64,000 nucleotides of DNA from Pseudooceanicola marinus. GTDB lineage: Bacteria > Pseudomonadota > Alphaproteobacteria > Rhodobacterales > Rhodobacteraceae. The stretch spans positions 62,001-126,000 of the forward strand of contig NZ_JAIVMC010000001.1 of the NCBI RefSeq assembly GCF_020177265.1, in the 5' to 3' direction. Positions 53,894-61,121 of the stretch are shown here, piece after piece. The first letter of the stretch is position 1; each line of letters opens with the position of its first letter. Below the pieces are notes generated by a model. That model searched no databases. It was not told the DNA's origin and saw only the letters and a list, made by a program, of their open reading frames with translations. Both the position numbers and the translations under genes were made by a program.

Positions 53894-54967
53894 TCACCAA
53901 TCCATGCGCTCAAGAGTTGCCATTGCGGTCCTTGCGAGATTCCAGCGATCCACGCCCTTAGTGTAGACTTCAGATGTCTGGGCCTGGGTATGCCCGTGGA
54001 TGGTCATGATCTGGTATTGAGAGCATCCTTCCTGGGCGAGTAGGTTCCCGGCGGCCTTGCGGACGCCGTGGGCCGATCGGCCCTTAAGACCCGCCGCATC
54101 GCACCAGCGCCGGAACATGGTGCCCAGGGAGTCCGGGCTGGAGAACGGCGCGCCCTTGGCGTTAAGCAGGTAGGTCCGGCCTTGCACGGAACAGGCCCTG
54201 GTGGCCCTATAGAGGGGCGGCAGCATGGGAATGGTCACCTCGGCCGAGCCGCGCTTTGAAGGCTGCCAGCGGAGAGCCTGGACGCCCTGCACGTTGGTCT
54301 CATGATCTCGGCCGAGCCATATCGCATCACCGATCCGGCAGGCTGTGAACATGAGAAGGGTGAGGCAGAGGTGGGGTGTTGTCCCTGCCGGGTGCTTGTT
54401 TCGGAATTTCTTGAGGTCATCAGGGGACCACGGCACCGCGCCGCCCTTGCCGCTGTCTATCCGGCCGATGCCGATGGCAGGGTTCACGTCGCACAGGCCG
54501 CGCTCGCAAGCCCATCGGTACATCGACCGTATGCCCTCAATGATGCTGTCAGCGCGGGCCGGGGTGGCGACGAACTCGTCGCGCAGCTCGACCAGCTTCG
54601 CCTGCGGCATCGCCATGGCATAATCGCCGTAGCGATCTGTCAGCACCTTCATCACCCCGATGCGCTTTTTCAGGGTGAGGGGCGACGTGGCGCCGGCGGC
54701 CACGTCGCGTTCCATCGCCGCCAGGTGCTTTGCTGCAATCCAGCCGATGGAATGGCGGATAGCCCTCTCCTCCGGCGTGGACTCGGGCGTAAGGATCACG
54801 CCGGCTCGCGCTGCGTGGTAGATCTCAACGAACTGCGGGTGATCCGGTGCCACGGAGAGCCGAATGCGGCGCTTCTTGTCCCCCTCCACGCGCACCCGAT
54901 AGCGGATGCTGCCGGAGGGTAGCTTTTCCGCCAAGAGGCCGGGGTATCGGATTTTCATCGCGGTCAC
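53894..54967 (-). CDS. Tyrosine-type site-specific integrase
   Basis: A 357-residue phage integrase. Catalytic residues are Arg211 (TACRIGDAIW), His300 and Arg303 (HGVRKAAG), His326 (IHGHTQ) and the nucleophile Tyr335 (SEVYTKG). An N-terminal arm-binding region and SAM-like core-binding domain (about 65-160) precede. The start is GTG at 54967 overlapping the upstream stop (GTGA); an ATG three codons on is the alternative. It is the last gene of the leftward operon and nearest the element end, which sets the boundary. Confidence 0.95.
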   Translation of the reverse strand: MTAMKIRYPGLLAEKLPSGSIRYRVRVEGDKKRRIRLSVAPDHPQFVEIYHAARAGVILTPESTPEERAIRHSIGWIAAKHLAAMERDVAAGATSPLTLKKRIGVMKVLTDRYGDYAMAMPQAKLVELRDEFVATPARADSIIEGIRSMYRWACERGLCDVNPAIGIGRIDSGKGGAVPWSPDDLKKFRNKHPAGTTPHLCLTLLMFTACRIGDAIWLGRDHETNVQGVQALRWQPSKRGSAEVTIPMLPPLYRATRACSVQGRTYLLNAKGAPFSSPDSLGTMFRRWCDAAGLKGRSAHGVRKAAGNLLAQEGCSQYQIMTIHGHTQAQTSEVYTKGVDRWNLARTAMATLERMDW

Positions 54968-55161
54968 GTCCAGGAGAGGGGCTGCCGCCTATCATCGAGG
55001 GCGTCCTTGCCCTGAGCAACCCTCTGGTCGCCGTAGGTAAATTTCACGCCTTCAGGTCCGACGGATGCGATACGGGCGTCGGGGTGGAACTTCCTGACCG
55101 TCTCGAGCGCCTCATTGATCTGGCGCGACGTGGGCATCGCAGGGGCGGGGGATTTCGCCAT
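54964..55161 (-). CDS. Hypothetical phage protein (65 aa)
   Basis: A 65-residue protein, not recognised: MAKSPAPAMPTSRQINEALETVRKFHPDARIASVGPEGVKFTYG plus a charged tail. The QINEALETVRKF helix followed by two short strands is compatible with a small DNA-binding or excisionase-like fold, but there is no direct evidence. It lies one base after the previous gene's stop and overlaps integrase (GTGA). Confidence 0.65.
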   Translation of the reverse strand: MAKSPAPAMPTSRQINEALETVRKFHPDARIASVGPEGVKFTYGDQRVAQGKDALDDRRQPLSWT

Positions 55162-55162
55162 G

Positions 55163-55477
55163 TCAGGTCTCCGTGGGTTCGATGGGCTGATGCCGCGCAT
55201 CGGCATGCGCGTTGCGGGGGTTCCCAGTGTCGTGTGCTGGCGGGCGATCTCGCGGGCCGAGAGGCGCTGCGATCTGCAGAATCGTGAAGCCATCCGCGAC
55301 CATGGGGCTGGCATGGGCATGTGCGGACCGCCAAAGCGGGCGCAGCATCGTGTTCGTCTCAACCATGATGGCGAGGCAGACGCGGCGCATGGCCGGGCTG
55401 TCGCTGCTGTCGGCGTGCCGCTGCGCGCGGGCGCGCAGTGCGTTCAGTTGCTGGAGCTTCCGGGCGGCGTTGCTCAT
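55163..55477 (-). CDS. Hypothetical phage protein (104 aa)
   Basis: A 104-residue protein beginning MSNAARKLQQLNALRARAQRHADSSDSPAMRRVCLAIMVETNTML, with a helical N-terminal half and a Pro/His-rich end. Not recognised. The ATG overlaps the methyltransferase stop (ATGA) and the stop is one base from the next ATG, consistent with a tightly packed phage operon. Confidence 0.6.
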   Translation of the reverse strand: MSNAARKLQQLNALRARAQRHADSSDSPAMRRVCLAIMVETNTMLRPLWRSAHAHASPMVADGFTILQIAAPLGPRDRPPAHDTGNPRNAHADARHQPIEPTET

Positions 55478-57258
55478 GCCATTTCCTCCTTCTCAGCCAG
55501 CTGCCCACAGTTCGCCTTCACCACCGCCGCGGCCACGGGTGGGCAGACAGAGTTGCCGACGCAGCTGACCTGGGTGTTCTTGGTGAAGCTGCGCCAATCC
55601 CATTCGCCATCGCTGTCCTGCTCCCAGACGCCCTCGATCACGTAGTCGCGGGGGAAGCCCTGTGCGGTGAAGAGCTCGCGCGGGGTGAGCATGCGCATGC
55701 CGATATCGGCGATGACGTAGCGGGTGCCGGCGATGTCGAGGGTGACCAGGTCGCCGCCGTCCCAGGCGCCATGGGCGCGCAGGAAGGCGGCCACTTCGCG
55801 GGCGCGGGCCTCATGCGCTTCGGTGAAGGGCGGAGCCTGCAGGGCGGCCTGAATGTGGGCCATGCGGTCCTTCACGGTGATCGTGTGGCAGGGCGCATCG
55901 GTGTGCGCGCCGTCCCCGGTGCCGTAATACTTGGCAAAGAAGGTGGCGACGGGCGTCTGGTGGCTGCCGCTGGCCGCGACGGTTGAGAGCGGTTCGCGGG
56001 CGTCGTGACCCGCGTGGATGCCCATGCGCGGCCCGCCGTTCTGCTGGGCCAGGAAGGCAGCGCAGGTTGCATGCTTGGCGCCGCCCGCGACAATGGTCCC
56101 GAGCGGCCTGCCGAGATCCAGCGCGCGCGGCGCCTGGCCGGGCCGCTCGCCATAGCCGGTCTGGATCAGGGTCGGCAGCAGGATGGCGTTCTGGTCCTTC
56201 CGGCTGGCGCAGATCGTGTGCAGCGGCAGCGTGGGCGCTCGGTTGTTCCCGCCCTGCTGGGCGTATGTCAGCACCGGGGCCACGACGGCCTTCTCGCCGC
56301 GACGCGCGGCGGTGATGGTGCGGAATGGTTCCTCTGCCGCCTCCACCCGGCCACCGTGGGTGAGGTTGACCAGGAAGGGGGCCTCGGCCTCCAGCACGTA
56401 ACGGGCCACGCCGCGGGCGATGCGCGCGAGCGTGTTGTCGGCCAGGGGCCGCACGGCGCGCAGACCGAGGCGCGCGCGGATCTCCTCGGCGCTGTCGAAG
56501 ATCGACGGGCAGGGACTGGACCAGTCGATGCACTCCGCGGCCGTGCGCCTAGGCTTCAGCGCGCCCGCGATCACGCGGGGATCGTCCGGCGCCCCGTGGG
56601 TCGGATCCGGCCAGGCAATCGGCTGGCCATCAAAGCGGATGATGACGAAGAGGCGCTTGCGGATTGTCGGCGCGCCATAGTCGCAGGCGCGCAGCTCGCG
56701 GGTCTCCATCTTGCCGCCCAGCCTGCGGATCGCCTTGCGCCAGCGCTCAAACGTCTCGCCGCGCCGCTGCGGGCAGGGCATCGGCCCGCGCGGAGTCTCG
56801 ATCACCGGTCCCCAGGTCTTCCACTCCTCGACGTTCTCCATGATGACCACGTCGACCTGGCCGCCGCTCTTCTGGATGCGCTCGATCCAGCCGGGGATGA
56901 CCCAGGCCAGGTCGCGGATGTTGCGGGCCACCGGGGCGCCGCCCTTGGCCTTGGAGAAGTGGCGGCAATCGGGGCTGAACCACATCAGGCCGATGTGGCG
57001 GCCGGCGAGGTGATCCAGCGGATCGACGCGGTAGACGTTCTCGCTCAGGTGCAGCGTGTCGGGATGGTTGGCCGCATGCAGGGCCAGCGCCGCCGGGTTG
57101 TGGTTGATGGCGATGTCCGGGCCGTGGCCCAGGGCCATCTCGATGCCGGTCGAGGCGCCACCGCCGCCGGCAAAGCTGTCGACGATCAGCGGCGGGCCGA
57201 GGGGCGCCGCGCGGGTGTCACCGGCCAGTTCAAGGTCGAGAAGATGCGCTCCGTCCAT
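55474..57258 (-). CDS. DNA (cytosine-5) methyltransferase
   Basis: A 594-residue phage-borne C5 methyltransferase without a restriction partner. Motif I is SFAGGGGASTGIE (28-40), motif IV has the catalytic Cys98 in FSPDCRHFSKAKGG (Asp replaces the second Pro of the usual PPCQ), motif VI is IMENVEEW, motif VIII RKRLFVIIR, motif IX TPRELFTAQGFP and motif X GNSVCPPVA. The central segment (about 300-480) contains repeated T-I-(V/T) stretches and is the target-recognition domain. Likely protects element DNA from host restriction or affects gene control. Starts in the stop codon of the membrane-protein gene (TGATG). Confidence 0.93.
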   Translation of the reverse strand: MDGAHLLDLELAGDTRAAPLGPPLIVDSFAGGGGASTGIEMALGHGPDIAINHNPAALALHAANHPDTLHLSENVYRVDPLDHLAGRHIGLMWFSPDCRHFSKAKGGAPVARNIRDLAWVIPGWIERIQKSGGQVDVVIMENVEEWKTWGPVIETPRGPMPCPQRRGETFERWRKAIRRLGGKMETRELRACDYGAPTIRKRLFVIIRFDGQPIAWPDPTHGAPDDPRVIAGALKPRRTAAECIDWSSPCPSIFDSAEEIRARLGLRAVRPLADNTLARIARGVARYVLEAEAPFLVNLTHGGRVEAAEEPFRTITAARRGEKAVVAPVLTYAQQGGNNRAPTLPLHTICASRKDQNAILLPTLIQTGYGERPGQAPRALDLGRPLGTIVAGGAKHATCAAFLAQQNGGPRMGIHAGHDAREPLSTVAASGSHQTPVATFFAKYYGTGDGAHTDAPCHTITVKDRMAHIQAALQAPPFTEAHEARAREVAAFLRAHGAWDGGDLVTLDIAGTRYVIADIGMRMLTPRELFTAQGFPRDYVIEGVWEQDSDGEWDWRSFTKNTQVSCVGNSVCPPVAAAVVKANCGQLAEKEEMA

Positions 57259-57620
57259 CAGAAGGCCTCCGGGGTGCAGACAAGGGCGTGGTAGGCGGGC
57301 AGCAGGGCGAGGGTGGCCAGCCCGGTGCAGAGCACCAGGGTCGCCAGCGAGGGGCCGTCCTGCGCCTGGCCGAACAGCCAGCCCGCGCCCGGCGCGGCGC
57401 CGAGTAGGTAGGGGCCGCAGGGGGCGAGCCGGCGCAGCAGGCGGGGCATCGGGTGCAGAGCGGGGGTGTCGCAGACCGTCCGTGCCGCGTCATAGGGCGC
57501 GATGGTCATGGCCAGCACGAGCGTCAGCTGTACCAGGTTGCCACCTTGCGCCAGGGCGGCGGCCGAGAGCGCGGCGACGGTCGGGCAGGCGAGGACGGGG
57601 GCACAGAAAAGCCAGCGCAT
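57258..57620 (-). CDS. Small phage membrane protein (120 aa)
   Basis: A 120-residue protein with three or four hydrophobic segments (MRWLFCAPVLACPTVAALSAAALA, LVQLTLVLAMTIAPY, CGPYLLGAAPGAGWLFG, LATLVLCTGLATLALLPAYHALV). Not recognised. Both ends share bases with neighbours (TGATG on each side), placing it between the DUF2312 and methyltransferase genes. Could be a superinfection or envelope protein (guess). Confidence 0.7.
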   Translation of the reverse strand: MRWLFCAPVLACPTVAALSAAALAQGGNLVQLTLVLAMTIAPYDAARTVCDTPALHPMPRLLRRLAPCGPYLLGAAPGAGWLFGQAQDGPSLATLVLCTGLATLALLPAYHALVCTPEAF

Positions 57621-57940
57621 CAGCTCATCCCCATGGCGTCTTTGTACATCTGCAGCACCGCCTCTTCCTCGGCGATGTCGTCGGGCTCGCGCTTGCGGAG
57701 CGCAATGAGCAGCCGCAGGACTTTCACGTCGTAGCCGCGCCCCTTGGCCTCGGCCATGACCTCCTTCTGCTGGTCGGCGATCTCCTTCTTCTCGGCCGCG
57801 AGCCGCTCGAAGCGCTCGATGAAGCTCCGCAACTCGGCCGCATGCACGCGATAGGCGCCGTCGCGGACTTGGCGGTCCGCCTCTGTTTCCTTGAGCCCGG
57901 CATCCTCCTTGGATGTCTTCGGGAAGCCCATGTCCTTCAT
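57620..57940 (-). CDS. GapR/DUF2312-family DNA-binding protein
   Basis: A 106-residue coiled-coil protein of the DUF2312 family: LRSFIERFERLAAEKKEIADQQKEVMAEAKGRGYDVKVLRLLIALRKRE. The host homologue GapR binds overtwisted AT-rich DNA ahead of replication forks and activates topoisomerases. Here it is phage-encoded, 12 bases from a clamp-like gene, so a role in element replication is plausible (inference). Confidence 0.92.
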   Translation of the reverse strand: MKDMGFPKTSKEDAGLKETEADRQVRDGAYRVHAAELRSFIERFERLAAEKKEIADQQKEVMAEAKGRGYDVKVLRLLIALRKREPDDIAEEEAVLQMYKDAMGMS

Positions 57941-57952
57941 CGCCCCGCCCCC

Positions 57953-59167
57953 TCAGTCGCGCATCGGCATGAGAATCCAGAGCGCATCCGGGTCCTCGGT
58001 GACGATGCGGGCGGGCTCTCCGCGGCCGGCGCTGGAGAGGGTGAAGGCCGGGGCGATCCGGGCGAACTCGGAGAGCAGGGCCAGGCTGTAGGTGGCGGTC
58101 TGGCCGTCCTTGGCAGCGTGGCCCTGCAGGGCGGTGCTCAGATCGACGCCATCGGGCATGCTGAGCGACATGCGTCCCGCGCCAGGATCCAGCCGCAGGG
58201 GCAGGCTGCGCCCGTAGCAGGTCGCACTGGCGATGGTGCGCAGGCGCGTGAGCGCGGCGGCCGACAGATGCGCGGCGAAGGCATCGGAGGCCTGCGGCGT
58301 CACGCGGGTGTAATCCGGATAGGTCCCGTCGATCCCCTGGATCACCAGGCGCAGCCCGGGCGCCGTCACCAGCAGATGGCGCGGGCCGGTATGGAAGGTC
58401 AGAGCCCCGTTCCTCGCCTTGCGCGCGATCGCGATGAGCAGATCGACGGCGCGCACGGGGACGATGAGGCCGTCGGGGCGGTCGGTTGCCTTGCTGCCGT
58501 CGGCGCGCGGCCCCTCGATGAAGCGGGCCGGCTCGGCGCAATCAATGATCGCCATGCGGTGGCCGTCGGTAGACACGGCTCGCAGAGTGCACGCGTCGGG
58601 CTTTGTCGTCAGGAAGGTGCCATTGAGATAATACCTTGTCTCTTCGCGGCTGACGCAGGACCGGCCCAGATCGAAGAGCCGTAGCGCCTGTGCGCCGGAG
58701 AGCGTGAACGTGCCCGCGCCGTGCATCCCGTCGGGGTCCGGGTCCTTGAAGGGCTGGGGGAAGTCCTCGGGAGGAATGCTCAGCTGCAGGGTCACCTGGA
58801 TCTCGCCGTCGGACAGGCGGACACGGTCATGGTCCTCGCCGCGCATATGGGTGATGGTCACCGGGCCCCGGGCGGCCCGCAGGAAACCGGCAAGGGCACG
58901 GTGTGAGACGACTAGATCCGCATGCCCACTGGTCTGGGCCTCTAGGTCCAGCGCCAGGGTCATCTTGAGGTCGGTGGCTTCCAGGGTGAGCCGGTCGCCG
59001 GTGAACCGGATGCGGACACAGCCTAGGGCCGGGATCGTGTTCCAGCGCTCGACAACGCGCCCGAGGCGGTTGGCCGCTAGCCGAAGCTCGGCAAGGGCGA
59101 CGGCGGCACTTGGCCCTTCGGACATCTCCGGGGCAGGCGCGGCGGCGCGGGGCATCTGGTGCAACAT
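57953..59167 (-). CDS. DnaN-like sliding clamp (DNA polymerase III beta)
   Basis: A 404-residue protein that resembles bacterial DnaN over its length: three repeated domains, with VERWNTIPALGCVRIRFTGDRLTLEATDLKMTLAL in domain 1, EETRYYLNGTFLTT in domain 2 (RYYLNGI in DnaN), STDGHRMAI, and the C-terminal DALWILMPMRD as in the DnaN end VMPMR. It is longer than the 366-residue E. coli clamp by an N-terminal extension and an insertion. Phage sliding clamps of bacterial type are uncommon. GAAAGGA lies 7 bases before the ATG. Confidence 0.88.
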   Translation of the reverse strand: MLHQMPRAAAPAPEMSEGPSAAVALAELRLAANRLGRVVERWNTIPALGCVRIRFTGDRLTLEATDLKMTLALDLEAQTSGHADLVVSHRALAGFLRAARGPVTITHMRGEDHDRVRLSDGEIQVTLQLSIPPEDFPQPFKDPDPDGMHGAGTFTLSGAQALRLFDLGRSCVSREETRYYLNGTFLTTKPDACTLRAVSTDGHRMAIIDCAEPARFIEGPRADGSKATDRPDGLIVPVRAVDLLIAIARKARNGALTFHTGPRHLLVTAPGLRLVIQGIDGTYPDYTRVTPQASDAFAAHLSAAALTRLRTIASATCYGRSLPLRLDPGAGRMSLSMPDGVDLSTALQGHAAKDGQTATYSLALLSEFARIAPAFTLSSAGRGEPARIVTEDPDALWILMPMRD

Positions 59168-59190
59168 GGCAGGTCCTTTCCGAAGAGAGA

Positions 59191-59469
59191 TCAGGAGCAG
59201 GCGGGCAGGGCGTCCGCCTCGGCTGCGGTGTCGGTCACGGCCTCGCGGGCGCGCGAGATCCAGGCGGCGATGGCCTCAGCCTCGGACGGACCGCTCGCGG
59301 TGATCCGGTAAAGCGTGAGAGCGGCGCGGCCCTCGGCGGGGATGTGAAGGCTGCCACCCCCTTCCAGCGCCGCGCAGACAAACGCCTCGTGCAGGGCATC
59401 GCCGCTCAGTGGCGCGACGCGCGCCAGGAAGGCGGTGATCGCGTGGCTGTCGAGGAGGCGCCCGGTCAT
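59191..59469 (-). CDS. Hypothetical phage protein (92 aa)
   Basis: A 92-residue protein, MTGRLLDSHAITAFLARVAPLSGDALHEAFVCAALEGGGSLHIPAEGRAALTLYRITASG..., not recognised. The helical first half and a strand-rich middle suggest a small globular domain. ATGA overlap with the upstream gene; 23 bases before the clamp start. Confidence 0.65.
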   Translation of the reverse strand: MTGRLLDSHAITAFLARVAPLSGDALHEAFVCAALEGGGSLHIPAEGRAALTLYRITASGPSEAEAIAAWISRAREAVTDTAAEADALPACS

Positions 59470-59648
59470 GGCTGACCCCCGACGGTGGCGTCGGGCTGGA
59501 GCGCCCGGCGCGCGAGCGTCGTCGGCAGATCCAGCAGCGCGGCGGCGATCAGCAACGCGACCGCCAGCCAGCACAGACCTTCCAGCGCGAGGTGAACCAA
59601 AGAGCGCCGGTCGGTTCGGCGCGAGGTCATGGGCATCCGGACGCTCAT
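59466..59648 (-). CDS. Small single-pass membrane protein (60 aa)
   Basis: A 60-residue protein with a basic N-terminus (TSRRTDRRSL) and one membrane helix (ALEGLCWLAVALLIAAALL). Overlaps both neighbours by ATGA. Not recognised; size and context fit phage small membrane proteins. Confidence 0.6.
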   Translation of the reverse strand: MSVRMPMTSRRTDRRSLVHLALEGLCWLAVALLIAAALLDLPTTLARRALQPDATVGGQP

Positions 59649-59821
59649 GCTTCCGGCTCCACGGGCTCGGGCGCCGGGCGCGATTGGTCTTCGGCTTTCT
59701 GGGCTTCCTCCGGGGTGGAGGCCCGGCAGGCGCCGCTTTCGCGGTCGAATGTGGCCCAGCCGGTCGCAGTGACCGCGCGGTAGAAGCCCATGGTATCGGG
59801 GGCGATCAGGGGACGCGTCAT
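59645..59821 (-). CDS. Hypothetical phage protein (58 aa)
   Basis: A 58-residue acidic protein: MTRPLIAPDTMGFYRAVTATGWATFDRESGAC, then a Glu/Pro-rich tail ending PEPVEPEA. The ATGA overlaps on both sides support translation. Function unknown. Confidence 0.6.
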   Translation of the reverse strand: MTRPLIAPDTMGFYRAVTATGWATFDRESGACRASTPEEAQKAEDQSRPAPEPVEPEA

Positions 59822-59898
59822 GCCGGCGCCCCCGCGATCAGCGCCAGGGCAACGGTGGTCAGCAGCCAGCCGATCATGGCGACGGGGAGCAGGCTCAT
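59818..59898 (-). CDS. 26-residue membrane peptide
   Basis: A 26-residue peptide that is one hydrophobic helix (MSLLPVAMIGWLLTTVALAL plus IAGAPA). It overlaps both neighbouring genes by ATGA, which is unlikely by chance at both ends. No homologue known to me. Confidence 0.5.
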   Translation of the reverse strand: MSLLPVAMIGWLLTTVALALIAGAPA

Positions 59899-60125
59899 GC
59901 GGCGCCCTCCGGATGGGCGCGGCTGGCGATCAGGGCGCGGACCTTGCCGCGGCAGCGCTTGGTGATGTCCAGGACCTCGGCCATCTGGGACGACACGGTC
60001 GGCGCGCCGGCGAGGTGATGCGGCGTGAGCCGGGCCAGCCGGTCAGGCGAGATCGGGGTGCCGCGGGCGGCCTTCCGCGCCGCCCAGTCGGACCGCAGGC
60101 GCGCGCTTTCGTCAGGGGTCAGCAT
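59895..60125 (-). CDS. Hypothetical phage protein (76 aa), first gene of leftward operon
   Basis: A 76-residue basic protein: MLTPDESARLRSDWAARKAARGTPISPDRLARLTPHHL then a helical segment SSQMAEVLDITKRCRGKVRALIASR. ATG 60125 chosen, with GGAGG 5 bases upstream; ATG 60137 would overlap that ribosome site. It heads the leftward operon behind the operator pair at 60160-60203. Not recognised. Confidence 0.65.
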   Translation of the reverse strand: MLTPDESARLRSDWAARKAARGTPISPDRLARLTPHHLAGAPTVSSQMAEVLDITKRCRGKVRALIASRAHPEGAA

Positions 60126-60159
60126 CGAAGCCTCCATCTGTGGTGATGGAAGTTAAAAT

Positions 60160-60203
60160 CCACAAAACGTGGTTTATGGCAAGCTATAATTCACCAATGG
60201 TGG
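60160..60203. promoter_or_regulatory. Left operator pair (CCAC-N5-GTGG type)
   Basis: Two inverted-repeat sites: CCAC-AAAAC-GTGG (60160-60172) and TCAC-CAATG-GTGG (60191-60203), centred 31 bases apart. They are upstream of the leftward operon and match the three sites at 60748-60811. A perfect TATAAT (60185-60190, plus strand) lies between them. Confidence 0.75.
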
Positions 60204-60380
60204 ATTTTTTGATTCTAGCATCTTCCGTCCGTTCATGACCCTATGTAGCGTCATGGTCGGTGGGTTTGGCTCGGGTACGCCAGTGCGAGTGGGAGAGGGT
60301 TCGGCTTGAGTTGAATTGAGAACGCGAAGTCGGCCGCGTCAGGAGAGCGCGGGTTGGCGGGGTGTTCTAGGGACTGTGCT

Positions 60381-60554
60381 ATGAAAGAAATAGATCGGCG
60401 CCTGGACCGCATGATTGAGATTGCGGATCAGTTGGACGTTCCGCTTGACCACGTGGTCAAGTACATGGGCCGCTGTAGTCAGAGAGCCTTCGAGGCGTTC
60501 TCAGACAATCCAGACCTTCTTCCACGATATATGAAATCGAGATCGAGGCCGTAA
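60381..60554 (+). CDS. Possible small phage protein antisense to repressor (57 aa)
   Basis: A 57-residue frame MKEIDRRLDRMIEIADQLDVPLDHVVKYMGRCSQRAFEAF... reads like a real helical protein but has a weak ribosome site (GGGACTGTGCT) and overlaps the 3' end of the repressor gene on the other strand by 76 bases. The TATAAT between the left operators points toward it. Uncertain. Confidence 0.4.
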   Translation: MKEIDRRLDRMIEIADQLDVPLDHVVKYMGRCSQRAFEAFSDNPDLLPRYMKSRSRP

Positions 60555-60736
60555 AGATCGGCCAGCACTACGGCCTCGTCGACGGGTATGCGACGAATCC
60601 CCGTTTCCCAGTTGTTGTATCTGGTCGCGCTGAAGCCGTGTCGAGCCGCCCAATCCTTCTGGGAAAGGTCGGAGAACGCGCGCCTGATAGCGAGCAAGCG
60701 CGAGCCGATTTCTGAGTAGGGAGCGTCCTCTGCCAT
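60479..60736 (-). CDS. XRE-family HTH repressor
   Basis: An 85-residue Cro/CI-type DNA-binding protein consisting of one HTH domain: LLAIRRAFSDLSQKDWAARHGFSATRYNNWETGIRRIPVDEAVVLADLYGLDLDFIYRG. No C-terminal peptidase domain, so it should not be induced by RecA-mediated self-cleavage. The ATG at 60736 places three operator sites directly upstream; the longer frame to 61009 runs through these sites and is not credible. Likely master repressor of both control regions (inference). Confidence 0.85.
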   Translation of the reverse strand: MAEDAPYSEIGSRLLAIRRAFSDLSQKDWAARHGFSATRYNNWETGIRRIPVDEAVVLADLYGLDLDFIYRGRRSGLSENASKAL

Positions 60737-60747
60737 GGGGTGATAAT

Positions 60748-60811
60748 CCACCGAATGTGGTTTGTTCGGCAAACCACAGATTGTGGTATTGCAATCATCC
60801 ACGAAATGTGG
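60748..60811. promoter_or_regulatory. Right operator triplet (CCAC-N5-GTGG) between repressor and Cro-like gene
   Basis: Three perfect inverted repeats: CCAC-CGAAT-GTGG (60748-60760), CCAC-AGATT-GTGG (60774-60786) and CCAC-GAAAT-GTGG (60799-60811), centred 26 and 25 bases apart. They fill the gap between the divergent repressor and Cro-like genes, the layout of a lambda-type OR region. TTGCAA (60789-60794) and TTTAGAT could serve as a rightward promoter overlapping the third site. Confidence 0.85.
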
Positions 60812-60824
60812 ATTTAGATGATGC

Positions 60825-61121
60825 ATGGTATCTGCGCTCCACATAGCAAACATCTTAGGGCGGGCTCGCTTGGCGTCTGAGCTTGGTGTCGGTGATAGCG
60901 CTGTGAGCAACGCCGTATCTCGCGGTCGCTTCCCGGCATCGTGGTTTCTTGTCGTCAACAGACTGGCTCTAAACGCAAACATTCCTTGTCCGCCGGAGCT
61001 CTTTGGCATGAGGGCCGCTGAGGGCGAGCCGCCGCAAGGGCATTCCAGGTCGCCTGAGCTTTGTGGCTCAGGGAGACAACCTTGTCCCGCGAAAACCCCC
61101 GGAGAGTTTCCCCATGCGTAA
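60825..61121 (+). CDS. Cro-like HTH protein
   Basis: A 98-residue protein whose N-terminal half is a Cro/YdaS-type HTH: HIANILGRARLASELGVGDSAVSNAVSRGRFPASWFLVVNRLA. The rest is Pro/Gly-rich. It diverges from the repressor and shares its operators, so it is the probable early switch protein. The start codon has no clear Shine-Dalgarno and could be leaderless. Its end overlaps the start of the next gene by 8 bases. Confidence 0.75.
   Translation: MVSALHIANILGRARLASELGVGDSAVSNAVSRGRFPASWFLVVNRLALNANIPCPPELFGMRAAEGEPPQGHSRSPELCGSGRQPCPAKTPGEFPHA

Noticed and set aside
60479-61009. Repressor starting at 61009 (176 residues)
   Set aside because: The extension runs through the operator triplet and the Cro-like gene on the other strand; 60736 gives a complete HTH domain.
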